Translations under genes and position numbers: made by a program
Notes under the pieces: model-generated
The model's input: only the letters and a program-made list of their open reading frames with translations
What the model was told of the DNA's origin: nothing
Database searches by the model: none
Source: Polyangiaceae bacterium
GTDB taxonomy: Bacteria > Myxococcota_A > Polyangia > Polyangiales > Polyangiaceae
Reading direction: 5' to 3'
Assembly (NCBI GenBank): GCA_019637295.1
Contig: JAHBVX010000016.1
Location: forward strand, 1-64,000
DNA: 64,000 nt
Shown here: piece by piece, positions 14,173 to 23,202 of the stretch
Position numbering within the stretch: the stretch's first letter is position 1
How the letters are laid out: the number at the start of each line of letters is the position of its first letter

Positions 14173-15864
14173 TCAGTCCGCGTCGCCCGGGATGCGGAAG
14201 GCGAAGCCGCCCCACCCGGACAGGTACTCGTCGACCGCGCCGCCGGCGACCCACGGGTCTCCCGGCTGCGGATCCAAGCTGAAGAAGTAGCGCCGGAAGT
14301 CGAAGCCGGCGACCAGCGCGATCCCACGGGTGAGCTCGTAGCCAGCCATGAAACCCGCATCGAGCCCGCCACCGCTGGCGCGCGGGAACCAAGCCGCGGA
14401 CTCGAGCTGGCCGCTGTCGGTCAAGACGCGGTATCCGAGCTGTGCTCCGATCAACACCTGGGCGACCCGGACCCGACCATCCAGACCCAGGCGAATGAAG
14501 CGGTACTGCACGTCCGGAATCAGCGGCGCTGCCGGGTCGTCCTCGATGCGGAACGTGTGCCGACCGTAGCTGCCCTCGACGCCGAACTCGTGGCGACCGA
14601 AGGGTACACGGTAACGCAGGCCCGCGTACCACTGACGCATCGTGGTCGACAGCTCCTCGCCGCCCTCCACCTGGCTCTTCAGCGCGAAGCCCTGCTCGTA
14701 GCCGCCGACGAGCCCTACGTGCGACAGCGGTCCGTCCGACGCGTGCGCGACGGGATACCACCGCAGCGCGATGAACGCCGCCGGCGCCACGCCGAGCTGG
14801 TAGGAGCGCAGCGAACCGAAGAGGTCGTCGGAGTAGCGATAGTCCCGCGAGATCGCGCGCGCGCCGACGATCACCTCTAGCGGCGATGGCCGACCGCCGG
14901 TCTCGCCTTCGCCCGGCGTGGGGGAGTCGGACTGGTCCTCTTCCTCGTCGACCTCGGTATCGGCGTCGGAGGTGGACGACGCGGCGCGAGGCGTCTCTTC
15001 CTCGGGAGGCTCCGGCGCCGAAGCGCGGTCGAAGGCTCCGGCGAGCTTTCCGCCCAGCTCCTTCACGATGGCGGCGCGCAGCCCCGCCGCGCCCTTGCCC
15101 GAGAACGACAGCTCCGTGAGGGCCTCACCGTCTGCGCCGTTGTGGGCGACCAGCGCCAGCGTGTAGCGCCCCTTCTCGACGGTGACCGCGCCGCTCACCA
15201 ACACGGCGGCGTCCAGCGCGCCCGCCGTCCCGGAGATGGCGTCGGGCGAGAGCTCACCCGAGAGCTCGACGTTCGCCAGCTCCTTGTCCGCGACGAGGGC
15301 GATGCTCTTCTGCTTCTTGAGCGTGCCGACCACGTGCCCGCGCACGATGCCGGACTGGGTGCCGGTGAAGGTCAGCACCACCACGCGCTTCTTGCCCGCC
15401 GCTTTGGGCTTGGGCGCGCTGGCGAGCGCCGGGCCCACCGCCTTCCACACGGACGATTCCACCTTCTCCGCGAGGGAGCCGACGTCGCTGGCGCGGAACT
15501 TGTGCGTCTCGGAGACTTCGCCGTCCTTGGCCGACCGCAGGCGCAGGGTCGCGGTCCAGGTGCCCTTGGCTTCATTCACTGAGCCCTCGAGCACCCCAGC
15601 GAGCCCGACGGCGCTCGAGACCTTACGCACACCGGCTGCGTTCGAGAGGCTCGCGCCCAGCGAGCCGCCGATCTTGCTCGCGTGGTCCCGGGCGATGACC
15701 CTCACCTCGGACCGTGCCTTCAGACCTGCGATGGCCGCGGCGCGAATCGAGTCGGTGTCATCGCCATCGAAGTCTCCGACGACCACTCGCGCTTGCGCCC
15801 ATGCTCCGGGGGCCAGCAGCACCAGCAGCGCGGCTAGCAGCGTGCTGAGCAGTGCGCGCGTCAT
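14173..15864 (-). CDS. Exported protein with C-terminal beta-barrel
   Basis: A 563-residue secreted protein. A signal peptide (MTRALLSTLLAALLVLLAPGAWA) is followed by a mixed alpha/beta region of about 310 residues that contains two repeats of a TolB/CsgG-like fold (RVVVGDFDGDD and RVVVLTFTG starts), a very acidic Glu/Asp/Pro linker (EEETPRAASSTSDADTEVDEEE), and a C-terminal part of about 220 residues with alternating aromatic beta strands typical of an outer-membrane barrel. Its ATG overlaps the stop of the upstream cytochrome-like gene (ATGA), so the two are made together. Role not recognised. Confidence 0.7.
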   Translation of the reverse strand: MTRALLSTLLAALLVLLAPGAWAQARVVVGDFDGDDTDSIRAAAIAGLKARSEVRVIARDHASKIGGSLGASLSNAAGVRKVSSAVGLAGVLEGSVNEAKGTWTATLRLRSAKDGEVSETHKFRASDVGSLAEKVESSVWKAVGPALASAPKPKAAGKKRVVVLTFTGTQSGIVRGHVVGTLKKQKSIALVADKELANVELSGELSPDAISGTAGALDAAVLVSGAVTVEKGRYTLALVAHNGADGEALTELSFSGKGAAGLRAAIVKELGGKLAGAFDRASAPEPPEEETPRAASSTSDADTEVDEEEDQSDSPTPGEGETGGRPSPLEVIVGARAISRDYRYSDDLFGSLRSYQLGVAPAAFIALRWYPVAHASDGPLSHVGLVGGYEQGFALKSQVEGGEELSTTMRQWYAGLRYRVPFGRHEFGVEGSYGRHTFRIEDDPAAPLIPDVQYRFIRLGLDGRVRVAQVLIGAQLGYRVLTDSGQLESAAWFPRASGGGLDAGFMAGYELTRGIALVAGFDFRRYFFSLDPQPGDPWVAGGAVDEYLSGWGGFAFRIPGDAD

Positions 15865-16424
15865 CCACCGTCTCCCGCGGCTCCGGAGCTGCCGCCGGTC
15901 GAGCTCGCATCGCTGCCGCCGCCACCGCCCGTACCGGCGCCGCCATCGGCGCCCCCTGCGACCTGCAGCACCCACTGCCGAACGCAGTCGATGTTGGCCT
16001 TGGACAGGGGCGCCGCCAGTGGCATGCGGTCACCGCAGCGAGGCGTCTTGAGCGTGACCTTCTCGATGAACAAGCTGCTCTCCGGATCCGTGGGATCGAC
16101 CAGGACCTCGCCGTCGCACAGGCCCTCGTTGATGCTGCCGGTGCTCACGGTTCCCAGCACGCGTCCCGCGATCCCGGGGGTGATCAGATCGAGGCCCGCG
16201 GCGGGCTCGTCCGCGTCGTGGCACAGGGACGACGCGCAGCCGCCGGTCTTGCCGCTGCTCGTCAGCGGGGCGAAGATCTCCTTCTCCACGTCGGTGCCTG
16301 GCGGGCACGTCGCCGCGCCGGCCTCCAGGAAGCGCTCGGGGTCCGCGAGCGAGCCCGGGCACCCCGCGAGCCCGAAGGCAGCCGCGCAGGCGACGAGGTA
16401 GGGGAACATGCGTAGGGTGTCCAC
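15861..16424 (-). CDS. Cytochrome c-like lipoprotein (CX4CH)
   Basis: A 187-residue lipoprotein with lipobox (FGLAGC), a conserved CASSLCH segment near residue 65, and RCGDRMPL and CVRQW near the end. The heme-type motif has four residues between the cysteines (CX4CH) where most cytochromes have two. The Met in RMPL could be the axial ligand. Such domains occur in myxobacterial lipoproteins; whether heme is bound is unknown. It begins at GTG 16424, 8 bases after a TATAGT -10 (16433-16438), and overlaps the downstream barrel gene by ATGA. The end is a Gly/Ser/Thr-rich tail. Confidence 0.65.
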   Translation of the reverse strand: MDTLRMFPYLVACAAAFGLAGCPGSLADPERFLEAGAATCPPGTDVEKEIFAPLTSSGKTGGCASSLCHDADEPAAGLDLITPGIAGRVLGTVSTGSINEGLCDGEVLVDPTDPESSLFIEKVTLKTPRCGDRMPLAAPLSKANIDCVRQWVLQVAGGADGGAGTGGGGGSDASSTGGSSGAAGDGG

Positions 16425-16548
16425 GTGGGTCGACTATAGACGCAATGCGGGGACAAATGTGCCCCGGTTCTCCAAACTTCGCCGGCTTACGCCCACTCAG
16501 CGTGTACACTCGTATCGATTGCCCGGACAGCCCGGGTTCGGAGGTCAC

Positions 16549-17691
16549 ATGCGCGCTGCAGGAATCGTTGGCTGGTTGAGCATCCTGGGCGCACTCGCGT
16601 TCGGCTGTGGGGATTCGGACGAGGCCAAGGACTCGGATGGCGGGGCGGGCTCCGGCAACCAGAGCGGGACGGGTGGTTCTGGCGCCGCGGCGGGCAGCGC
16701 CGGTTCGGGCGCGACGGGCACGGGCGCCACCGGCACCGGCGCGACGGCGGGCACCGGCGCGACGGCGGGCACTGGCGCGACGGCGGGTGCCAGCGGTGAC
16801 GGCGGCGTGACGGACGGGTCAGCGGGCACCGGGGGTGGCGGGCCCTGCGTCCAGCTCACCTGTCAGGGCAAGACGTACCAGTGCGGCGACTGCGTGGACA
16901 ACGATCAAGACGGTAAGATCGATCTCCAGGATCCGGACTGCCTCGGTCCGTGCGACAACAACGAGTCGGGCTTCACCATCGGCATCCCGGGGGCGAACAA
17001 CTCGCCCTGCCGGCAGGACTGCTACTTCGATCAGGACACCGGTCCGGGCAACGACGGCTGCTACTGGAACCACGAGTGTGATCCGCTCGCCGTCGGACCG
17101 GGCTACCCGCCGTCGGGCCTCAAGAAGGCGAGCACCGAGCCGCTCTGTCCACACAACCCGAACGCCAACACCCCAGGCACGAACCAGAACTGCTCGCAGC
17201 TGATGAGCGCGCAGAGCGCCGCGTGCGGCTCGTTCTGCGGCCCGCTCACGCCGAACGGCTGCGACTGCTTCGGCTGTTGCGAGGTGGGCGTCAACATCGG
17301 CAGCAACAAGTACGTGTGGCTCGGCTCGACGGATAACGCGTCGGGTGCGGGTTCTTGTGTGCTCGGCAGCGAGACGGATCCCACCAAGTGCAAGCCGTGC
17401 ACGCCGGTGCAGGGGTGCCTCAACACCTGCGAGAAGTGCGAGCTGTGTCTGGGCAAGACGACCCTCCCCGCCGAGTGTTTCCCGCCGCCGCCGGACGGCG
17501 GCACGGGCGGCAGCGGTGGCACGGGCGGCAGCGGCGGCAGCGGCGGTACGGGTGGCAGCGGTGGCAGCGGCGGCTTCTGTGGCGGCCAGCTGTGCCCGGT
17601 GGGTGCCGAGGCCTGCGGGCTCGCGTGCCAGCCGCCGTGTCCGAACGGCAAGTTCTGTCTCACCGGCTGCTGTCAGCCCATCCCCGCCTGA
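16549..17691 (+). CDS. Cys-rich secreted lipoprotein with Gly/Thr linkers
   Basis: A 380-residue lipoprotein. A signal peptide ends at AFGC (about residue 22), followed by a long Gly/Ala/Thr linker, a central Cys-rich domain of about 230 residues (many cysteines, with CGDCVDNDQDGKIDLQDPDC, an EF-hand/thrombospondin-type calcium loop), a second Gly-Ser linker and a short Cys-rich C-terminus (FCGGQLCPVGAEACG..CPNGKFC). Cysteines are probably disulfide-bonded. RBS GAGGT at 16541-16545 precedes ATG 16549. Function unknown; such modular surface lipoproteins are common in myxobacteria. Confidence 0.75.
   Translation: MRAAGIVGWLSILGALAFGCGDSDEAKDSDGGAGSGNQSGTGGSGAAAGSAGSGATGTGATGTGATAGTGATAGTGATAGASGDGGVTDGSAGTGGGGPCVQLTCQGKTYQCGDCVDNDQDGKIDLQDPDCLGPCDNNESGFTIGIPGANNSPCRQDCYFDQDTGPGNDGCYWNHECDPLAVGPGYPPSGLKKASTEPLCPHNPNANTPGTNQNCSQLMSAQSAACGSFCGPLTPNGCDCFGCCEVGVNIGSNKYVWLGSTDNASGAGSCVLGSETDPTKCKPCTPVQGCLNTCEKCELCLGKTTLPAECFPPPPDGGTGGSGGTGGSGGSGGTGGSGGSGGFCGGQLCPVGAEACGLACQPPCPNGKFCLTGCCQPIPA
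16741..16794. repeat. 18-bp tandem repeat encoding a GATAGT-type linker
   Basis: Three 18-base units of the type GCGACGGCGGGCACCGGC (16741-16758, 16759-16776 and a diverged 16777-16794) encode the N-terminal linker of the lipoprotein. They are likely length-variable. Confidence 0.65.
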
Positions 17692-17768
17692 CCTCCACGA
17701 CCTAGCTCGGCGCAGCGTCGCTCCGCGCGACGTTGCGCGGAGCGTGGCGCTGGTCTACGTCCCCGCGC

Positions 17769-18308
17769 ATGACCGACGCGAGCGCAGTGGAGTCCGCGTC
17801 CACGCGAGCCATCGTCTACGTGCTGAGCGTAGCGGTGTGCGCGCTCGTCGCGGTGGTGCTGTACGCCTTCCCGGGGCGCACGGAGCCGGCGGCTCCCGGA
17901 GTGCTGCCGACCCTGAACGCCGTGCTCAACGGCAGCGCCGCGGTCTTCCTGACGCTCGGCTACGCCTTCATTCGTCGGCGGCAGGTGCGTACCCACCGGG
18001 CGTGCATGCTGGTCGCGCTGGTGCTGTCATCTGCATTCCTGGTGAGCTACCTGATGCACCACGCTCAGGTGGGCTCAGTTCCCTTTCGCGGCCAGGGGGC
18101 ACTGCGCACCGTGTACTTCGCGATCTTGATCCCGCACGTCCTGCTGGCCGCGATCATGGTGCCGATGGCGCTGTTCACCGTGCTCAGAGCGTTCAAGGGG
18201 AACTTCGCAGCTCATCGTCGAGTGGCCAAGGTCACGCTCCCCATTTGGCTCTACGTCTCCGCCAGCGGCGTGGTCCTGTACCTGATGCTGTACCACCTCG
18301 GGACGTGA
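17769..18308 (+). CDS. DUF420-type membrane protein
   Basis: A 179-residue inner-membrane protein with about four to five helices, starting MTDASAVES. Conserved features are LNAVLNGSAAVFLTLGYAFIRRR, RTHRACMLVALVLSSAFLVSYLMHH and ILIPHVLLAAIMVP followed by HRRVAKVTLPIWLYVSASGVV. His residues near helix ends are typical of DUF420 (YozB-like) proteins, which occur near cytochrome oxidase assembly genes, although none is seen here. Start at ATG 17769. Confidence 0.8.
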   Translation: MTDASAVESASTRAIVYVLSVAVCALVAVVLYAFPGRTEPAAPGVLPTLNAVLNGSAAVFLTLGYAFIRRRQVRTHRACMLVALVLSSAFLVSYLMHHAQVGSVPFRGQGALRTVYFAILIPHVLLAAIMVPMALFTVLRAFKGNFAAHRRVAKVTLPIWLYVSASGVVLYLMLYHLGT

Positions 18309-18311
18309 GCG

Positions 18312-20267
18312 TCAGAACGCCGCCTTCGTGCGGTCCAGGCTCCCCGAGCGACACTCGATCACGCCGCCGTCTACCGTGACGGCGGTCACCAGGCCCATCT
18401 CCGCGAGCAGGCTGATGAACGGCGCGCGCCAGGAGGCCTCGCGCCACTCTTCGTGCAGCCCGCGCCGGCGGTCCGAGCTCCACAGACAGCCGGCGCCCGC
18501 CGCATGCACGTTGCCGAGCACGTCGATGGCCACGCTCGAGAAGTCCGGTCGTCCCTCGACGTTCGACGCGCGCGGGCCATCGCGCTCGACGCGCAGCAGG
18601 GCGCCGTCCGTGCCCACCGCTACCGCGACGCCCAGGGGCGGGGAGCTGCTGCAGGCGAGCAGCGCTCGTCCGTCGGGCACTGGCAGCCGCTCGATCTCCC
18701 AATCCAGCGGCGAATAGCGCGCCGCGTAGCAGCCGCCTTCGCGGGCGCGGCCGACGACCAGGAAGCGCTCGTCGTCGAACTCGGTCACGCTCGAGATCGA
18801 GGCGGCGTCATCGAGGCGGATCGGCTTGAGCCAACGGCGCGCCACGACGGCGTGCAGCGTGGGAGGCTCGCCCGCAGTCTCGGCGACGACGATGGCGAAC
18901 TCCCGCGGGTTGCCGCACAGCGCGCTGAGGGCGCCGTGGGTGGGTGCTTGATTCACGTCGGCGACGTCACCCCCGGCGAGCTCCACCAGGCGGCCACGCT
19001 CGCAGCCGACGAGCCAGCTCGAGGCGGACAGCCGGCGCACGGCCCGCGGCTCGGCGTCGAGCTGAGCGGTCGTCACCCTCGCCCAGCGCACACCGTCCCA
19101 GAACACGAGCCCCTCGGTGCTCGCGGCGAGACAGTTCCCGCTCGCGTTCCAGTCCACACCGAGCAGCAACCGATCCTGTCCGGGTGGGTGACGAACGGAG
19201 AAGTGCGTCTCGACCGCTGCGTCCTGTTGCAGCATCTGCAGGCTGTTCAGCCACTTGCGGCGCGCGGCGTTCGAGGGCGCCTCGCTGGACAACCAGGGCA
19301 ACAGGCTCTGAGCGAACTGCGCGGCGCTCTGCGGCCGGTCTGCGGGGTTGGGGGCGGTGGCGCGCGCCAGCGCTAGATCGATGGCCTGGCAGGAGGCCTC
19401 GCGCTCGCGCAGCTCTGGCGCCAGCGTCGCCGACGCGAGCAGGCTCTTGCGCTCCGGCGCGGTGGCCGCGATCAGCGCTTGGGTGGGCGAGTTCACGTCG
19501 AAGTACCGCTGCCCCGTGAGCGCGAAATACACGATGGCGCCCAGGCTGAACACGTCGCTCGCGGGGCTGACCGGCGCGGAACCGCCGATCTGCTCCGGCG
19601 GGACGTAACCCGGCGTGCCCACGACGGCATCGCCGAACGTGGCCTGCAGCCCGACCGGTCGTGCGATCCCGAAGTCGGAGATCTTGAACATCTCCGTGTC
19701 GGCCGAGCCGCAGCACAGCACGTTGCCCGGCGTCAGATCCCGGTGCACCACGCCAACGGCATGGATCTCCGTCAGCCCGCGGCTGAGCGCGTCCACCAGG
19801 CGCGACAGGCGCGTGGGATCGAAGCCGGTCTTGGTCGCGTGCAGGGCGTGGAGCACCCGCGCGTCGAGGGTCGTCCCCTCCGCGCCGCCGTGCACGTACT
19901 CGAGCGCGATCCATGGCAGCGCCACGGGCCGACCGAAGTACTCGAGCTGCACCGACCCCGTGTCGAGCAGGCGCACTACGAACGGAGTGGGTGGTACGCG
20001 CTCGTTCAGGCGACCGAGCGCGACGGCCTCCTTCTTGATGATGGTCTCGGCCTGCGCGCCCGACTCGAGCACGAGCCGCGGCAAGATCACCTTGACCACC
20101 ACCGGCGTCTCGCCGTCGCGGCAGACGCGGGTGGCGAAGAAGGCCGTGGCGGTGCCGCCCTGCCCAAGGGTGCGCTCGATTCGGAAGCTGACGCCTGGGT
20201 GGAGCTCCGACTGCAGGAGCTGGCCCAGCAAGCCTCCCTGGGCCGGCATGCTCGGTCTCGACGCCAT
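18312..20267 (-). CDS. Ser/Thr protein kinase with C-terminal propeller-like domain
   Basis: A 651-residue kinase. The catalytic domain (about residues 25-310) has the glycine loop GQGGTA, VVVKV (Lys), HRDLTPGNVL with the catalytic Asp, DFGIA and the PGYVPPEQ activation segment, so it should be active. The C-terminal 330 residues show repeated beta-strand units (LLGVDWNASGNCLAAS, LLVERDGP) like a beta-propeller sensor, and no membrane helix. ATG 20267 follows a -10-like TATTCT (20277-20282) by 9 bases, with an 11-bp inverted repeat upstream. The ORF is open to 20771 but that part is antisense to dtd. Substrate unknown. Confidence 0.85.
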   Translation of the reverse strand: MASRPSMPAQGGLLGQLLQSELHPGVSFRIERTLGQGGTATAFFATRVCRDGETPVVVKVILPRLVLESGAQAETIIKKEAVALGRLNERVPPTPFVVRLLDTGSVQLEYFGRPVALPWIALEYVHGGAEGTTLDARVLHALHATKTGFDPTRLSRLVDALSRGLTEIHAVGVVHRDLTPGNVLCCGSADTEMFKISDFGIARPVGLQATFGDAVVGTPGYVPPEQIGGSAPVSPASDVFSLGAIVYFALTGQRYFDVNSPTQALIAATAPERKSLLASATLAPELREREASCQAIDLALARATAPNPADRPQSAAQFAQSLLPWLSSEAPSNAARRKWLNSLQMLQQDAAVETHFSVRHPPGQDRLLLGVDWNASGNCLAASTEGLVFWDGVRWARVTTAQLDAEPRAVRRLSASSWLVGCERGRLVELAGGDVADVNQAPTHGALSALCGNPREFAIVVAETAGEPPTLHAVVARRWLKPIRLDDAASISSVTEFDDERFLVVGRAREGGCYAARYSPLDWEIERLPVPDGRALLACSSSPPLGVAVAVGTDGALLRVERDGPRASNVEGRPDFSSVAIDVLGNVHAAGAGCLWSSDRRRGLHEEWREASWRAPFISLLAEMGLVTAVTVDGGVIECRSGSLDRTKAAF

Positions 20268-20297
20268 GGCGCAGCGAGAATAGCGCGCTCTGGAGAA

Positions 20298-20324
20298 AAA
20301 CACGAACCTGCCCGGTTCGTGTTT
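20298..20324. promoter_or_regulatory. 11-bp perfect inverted repeat between kinase and dtd
   Basis: AAACACGAACC (20298-20308) and GGTTCGTGTTT (20314-20324) are exact reverse complements separated by five bases. The site is between two divergent genes and centred about 41 bases from the predicted transcription start of the kinase, the position of a class-II activator. It could also fold into a hairpin, but no T-run follows. Confidence 0.55.
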
Positions 20325-20387
20325 CCCACGCCCGCGAGGGCGGCGTCCTTGCCGCGCCCCCTCGTCGGACCTAGACCGGCCGCACGC

Positions 20388-20837
20388 ATGCGCGCCGTAG
20401 TCCAGCGAGCGGCCCGAGGGCAGGTCAGCGTGGCCGGTCAGATCGTGGGCCAGATCGAGCGAGGTCTGGTCGTGTTCGTCGGCGTCGGCCAGACCGACAC
20501 CGAGGAGTCCGCCGCGGCGCTGGCGCACAAGGTGACGAGCCTGAGGATCTTCGAGGACGAGGCCGAGCGCATGAATCGGAGCGTGCTCGACGTGGGCGGA
20601 GCCATCCTGGCGGTCTCGCAGTTCACCTTGTTCGGTGACGTGCGGCGGGGTCGCCGGCCGAGCTTCACGGCCGCGATGGAGCCCGCCCGTGCCAAGGAGC
20701 TGTTCGAGCACTTCTGCGCGTCGTGCGAAGCGCAGGGGGTCACGACCGAGACCGGCACGTTCCGCGCTCACATGTCAGTGGAGCTGTGCAACGACGGGCC
20801 GGTCACCATCCTGATCGACACGGAGCGAGCGTTTTGA
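20388..20837 (+). CDS. dtd: D-aminoacyl-tRNA deacylase
   Basis: A 149-residue enzyme that hydrolyses D-amino acids mischarged on tRNA. Signature segments are MRAVVQRAARGQVSV at the start, SQFTLFGDVRRGRRPSF in the middle (the SQFTL active-site motif) and CNDGPVTILIDT near the end (GPVT motif). The length is standard. It reads divergently from the kinase gene and is followed after 22 bases by a HIT gene, probably co-transcribed. Confidence 0.95.
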   Translation: MRAVVQRAARGQVSVAGQIVGQIERGLVVFVGVGQTDTEESAAALAHKVTSLRIFEDEAERMNRSVLDVGGAILAVSQFTLFGDVRRGRRPSFTAAMEPARAKELFEHFCASCEAQGVTTETGTFRAHMSVELCNDGPVTILIDTERAF

Positions 20838-20859
20838 CCTGCAAGCGAGGGACACTGCC

Positions 20860-21210
20860 ATGACCGACTGCCTTTTCTGCAAGATCGCTGCCCACGAGAT
20901 CCCGGCCAAGCTGCTGCACGAAGACGAGCGCGTGGTGGCCTTCGCCGACATCAACCCCGTGGCTCCCGTGCACGCGCTGATCATTCCCCGGCGCCACATC
21001 GCGACCATCGATGACGTGCTCGAAAGCGACGAGTCCGACATGGGCCACCTCTTCCGCGTCGCGTCCCTGGTGGCGTCGTCCCTCGGGCTCGGTGAGGGCG
21101 GGTACCGCACCGTGATGAACTGCGGAGCCGACGCGGGCCAGAGCGTGTTTCACGTTCACCTGCACGTGCTCGGCGGCAAGCCTCTCGGTTGGCCTCCGTT
21201 CCCCAAGTAG
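20860..21210 (+). CDS. HIT-family (HINT-like) nucleotide hydrolase
   Basis: A 116-residue histidine-triad protein with CLFCKIAAHEIPAKLLHEDERVVAFADINPV at the start (CxxC) and the triad motif HVHLHVLGG near the end. It is expected to hydrolyse nucleoside phosphoramidates or related adenosine derivatives. The upstream CGAGGG (20846-20851 region) is a usable ribosome binding site. It lies just after dtd and converges with the allantoinase gene. Confidence 0.93.
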   Translation: MTDCLFCKIAAHEIPAKLLHEDERVVAFADINPVAPVHALIIPRRHIATIDDVLESDESDMGHLFRVASLVASSLGLGEGGYRTVMNCGADAGQSVFHVHLHVLGGKPLGWPPFPK

Positions 21211-21213
21211 CCG

Positions 21214-22587
21214 TCAGGCGTCCGTGGCCTCGAGCAGCGCTCCTGCGGGGCCCTCTCCGAGCTGACCAGCGTCGAACACCGGGCTGCCCCGCAAGTACGT
21301 GCGCTGCACTTGCCCCCGCAGCGTGTGCCCCTCGTAGGGCGTGACCGGATGGCGCTGTAGCAGCTCTCGTCCGCGCACCACCCACTCGCGCTCGGGGTCG
21401 AACACCACGAGATCCGCGTCTCGGCCCAGCGCGATGCTGCCCTTGTGGCTCGCCAGCCCCGCCAGCCGCGCCGGACGCTCGCTCATCCAGAGCGCGATGG
21501 ACGCGGCGTCGAAGCCCGCCGCCGGTCCCAAGCTCGAGGCGATGGCCAGACCGAGCTGGAGCGACGCGATCCCTCCCCAGGCTTGCACGAAATCCCCGCT
21601 GTCGATGCGCTTCAGCTCGGGGACGCATGGCGAGTGATCGCTGACCAGCGTGTCGATGACGCCGCTCTGCAGCGCCTGGCGCAGCGCATCCTGGTGGCGC
21701 TTCTCACGGATCGGGGGCGCACACTTGAACGCTGTCGCGCCGTCCGCGATGCGCTCGGCCTCGAAGTACAGGTAGTGCGGACAGGTCTCGGCGGTGATGC
21801 GCAGGCCCTCGGCCTTGGCGCCCGCGAGCACGTCCACCGCGTCGCCACAGGCAAAGTGGACGATGTGGATGCGAGCGCCGGTACGGCGCGCCAACGAGAC
21901 GAGCAGCTCGATGGCCTCCGTCTCCGCCTCTGGCGGGCGAGAGTCGAGGTAGGTGGTGTAACGACGTGGATCTCGGGACTCGGCCCGCAGCCGTGCTTCC
22001 GCACGCTCGATCGGTCCAGGAGCCTCCGCGTGGACGAGCAGAACCGCGCCTAGCTCTGCGATCACGGGCAGGGCGTCGAGCAGGTCGTGCTCCTGCACGT
22101 GCGGGAACTCGTCAACCCCGCTCGGCACCAGGAAACATTTGAACCCAGGCAACCCGCGCGCGAAGAGCGGGGCCAGGGAGGACGTGTTGCCGGGCACCAC
22201 GCCACCCCACAGCGCCACGTCGACCCAGAGCTTCCCGGCAGCGGCGGCGCGCTTGGCCTCGAGGCCCGGCAGGTCGACGGTGGGTGGGATGCTGTTGAGC
22301 GGCATGTCCACGATGGTGGTGATGCCTCCCGCCGCAGCAGCGCGCGTCGCCGTGGCGAACCCTTCCCACTCGCTACGCCCGGGCTCGTTGACGTGCACGT
22401 GGGTGTCGACGAGCCCAGGCAACAGCCAGCAGTGCCCGAAGTCCTCGTCCCGACTGGCTTCGAGCGGAGCAGCGTAGGGCTCGATGGCCGCGATGCGCCC
22501 GTCTCGCACGACGACCGCCGCCTCGCGCAGGCGTCCATCGATGACCGCGTTTCGACTCCTGACAACCCGATCTGCGCGCTCGCTCAT
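21214..22587 (-). CDS. allB: Allantoinase
   Basis: A 457-residue amidohydrolase that opens the hydantoin ring of allantoin to give allantoate. The metal-binding DTHVHVNEPG, the Lys in GFKCFLVPSG (carboxylated Lys in this family), IVHFACG (His), ETCPHYL and SDHSPC (Asp) are all present. The start is the ATG at 22587, before a typical strand; the ORF is open to 22647. Together with the fusion protein at 25425 and HIU hydrolase at 26921 it gives a nearly complete ureide pathway, although these genes are split by unrelated ones. Confidence 0.92.
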   Translation of the reverse strand: MSERADRVVRSRNAVIDGRLREAAVVVRDGRIAAIEPYAAPLEASRDEDFGHCWLLPGLVDTHVHVNEPGRSEWEGFATATRAAAAGGITTIVDMPLNSIPPTVDLPGLEAKRAAAAGKLWVDVALWGGVVPGNTSSLAPLFARGLPGFKCFLVPSGVDEFPHVQEHDLLDALPVIAELGAVLLVHAEAPGPIERAEARLRAESRDPRRYTTYLDSRPPEAETEAIELLVSLARRTGARIHIVHFACGDAVDVLAGAKAEGLRITAETCPHYLYFEAERIADGATAFKCAPPIREKRHQDALRQALQSGVIDTLVSDHSPCVPELKRIDSGDFVQAWGGIASLQLGLAIASSLGPAAGFDAASIALWMSERPARLAGLASHKGSIALGRDADLVVFDPEREWVVRGRELLQRHPVTPYEGHTLRGQVQRTYLRGSPVFDAGQLGEGPAGALLEATDA

Positions 22588-22643
22588 GCGTCCGTCTCGC
22601 CTCAGGACAGCTGTACTCCGACTCGGTACGTCTTCAAAGCCGC

Positions 22644-23150
22644 TCACTCGATGTCGAGCAACTCCACCTCGAAGACGAGGGTCGAGCCCGGCGGGATCTT
22701 GCCCGTGGCGCGCTCGCCATAGCCGAGGTGTGGCGGGATGGTGATGCGTCGCAAGCCGCCGCGCCGCATGCCCGTGACCCCATCCTCGAAACCACGGATG
22801 AGCATCCCCTTGCCCAGCGGTACGGTGAAGGGCGCGCGCTCGCGCGTGCTGTCGAACACCGTGCCGTCGAGCAGCGTCCCGGTGTAGTGCACCGAGACGC
22901 GCATCCCGCTCCGCACCGGCTCACCGACTCCGTCACGCAGGTCGAGCCACTCGAGTCCGTCGTCGCGTATGACCGAGCGGCCGTCGTCCGGCACGCGCTC
23001 GACCACCGCTTCGCCCTCTGCGCTGACCGCGGCGCTCGGCTCGATGTGAACGGTCTGGTCGCGCGCGGTTGCCGGCTCGGTCGCTGCGGTCGCAGGAGCG
23101 CATGACAGCGTGGAGGTGACGAACAGCGTGGCCGGGCCCCAGAGTCGCAT
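22644..23150 (-). CDS. FKBP-type peptidyl-prolyl isomerase, secreted
   Basis: A 168-residue protein with an N-terminal signal segment ending LSCA (lipobox-like, MRLWGPATLFVTSTLSCA) and a C-terminal FKBP domain: VHYTGTLLDGTVFDST, GMLIRGFEDGVTGMRRGG, PPHLGYGERATGKIPPGSTLVFEVELL. It should act as a foldase in the cell envelope. ATG 23150 overlaps, in opposite orientation, a possible ATG of the kinase gene at 23149; the shorter kinase start avoids this. Confidence 0.9.
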   Translation of the reverse strand: MRLWGPATLFVTSTLSCAPATAATEPATARDQTVHIEPSAAVSAEGEAVVERVPDDGRSVIRDDGLEWLDLRDGVGEPVRSGMRVSVHYTGTLLDGTVFDSTRERAPFTVPLGKGMLIRGFEDGVTGMRRGGLRRITIPPHLGYGERATGKIPPGSTLVFEVELLDIE

Positions 23151-23202
23151 GGTGGCGGCAACGGTGGACGATCTGGTGCGCCTCTGCAATGCTCCCGGCC
23201 GC

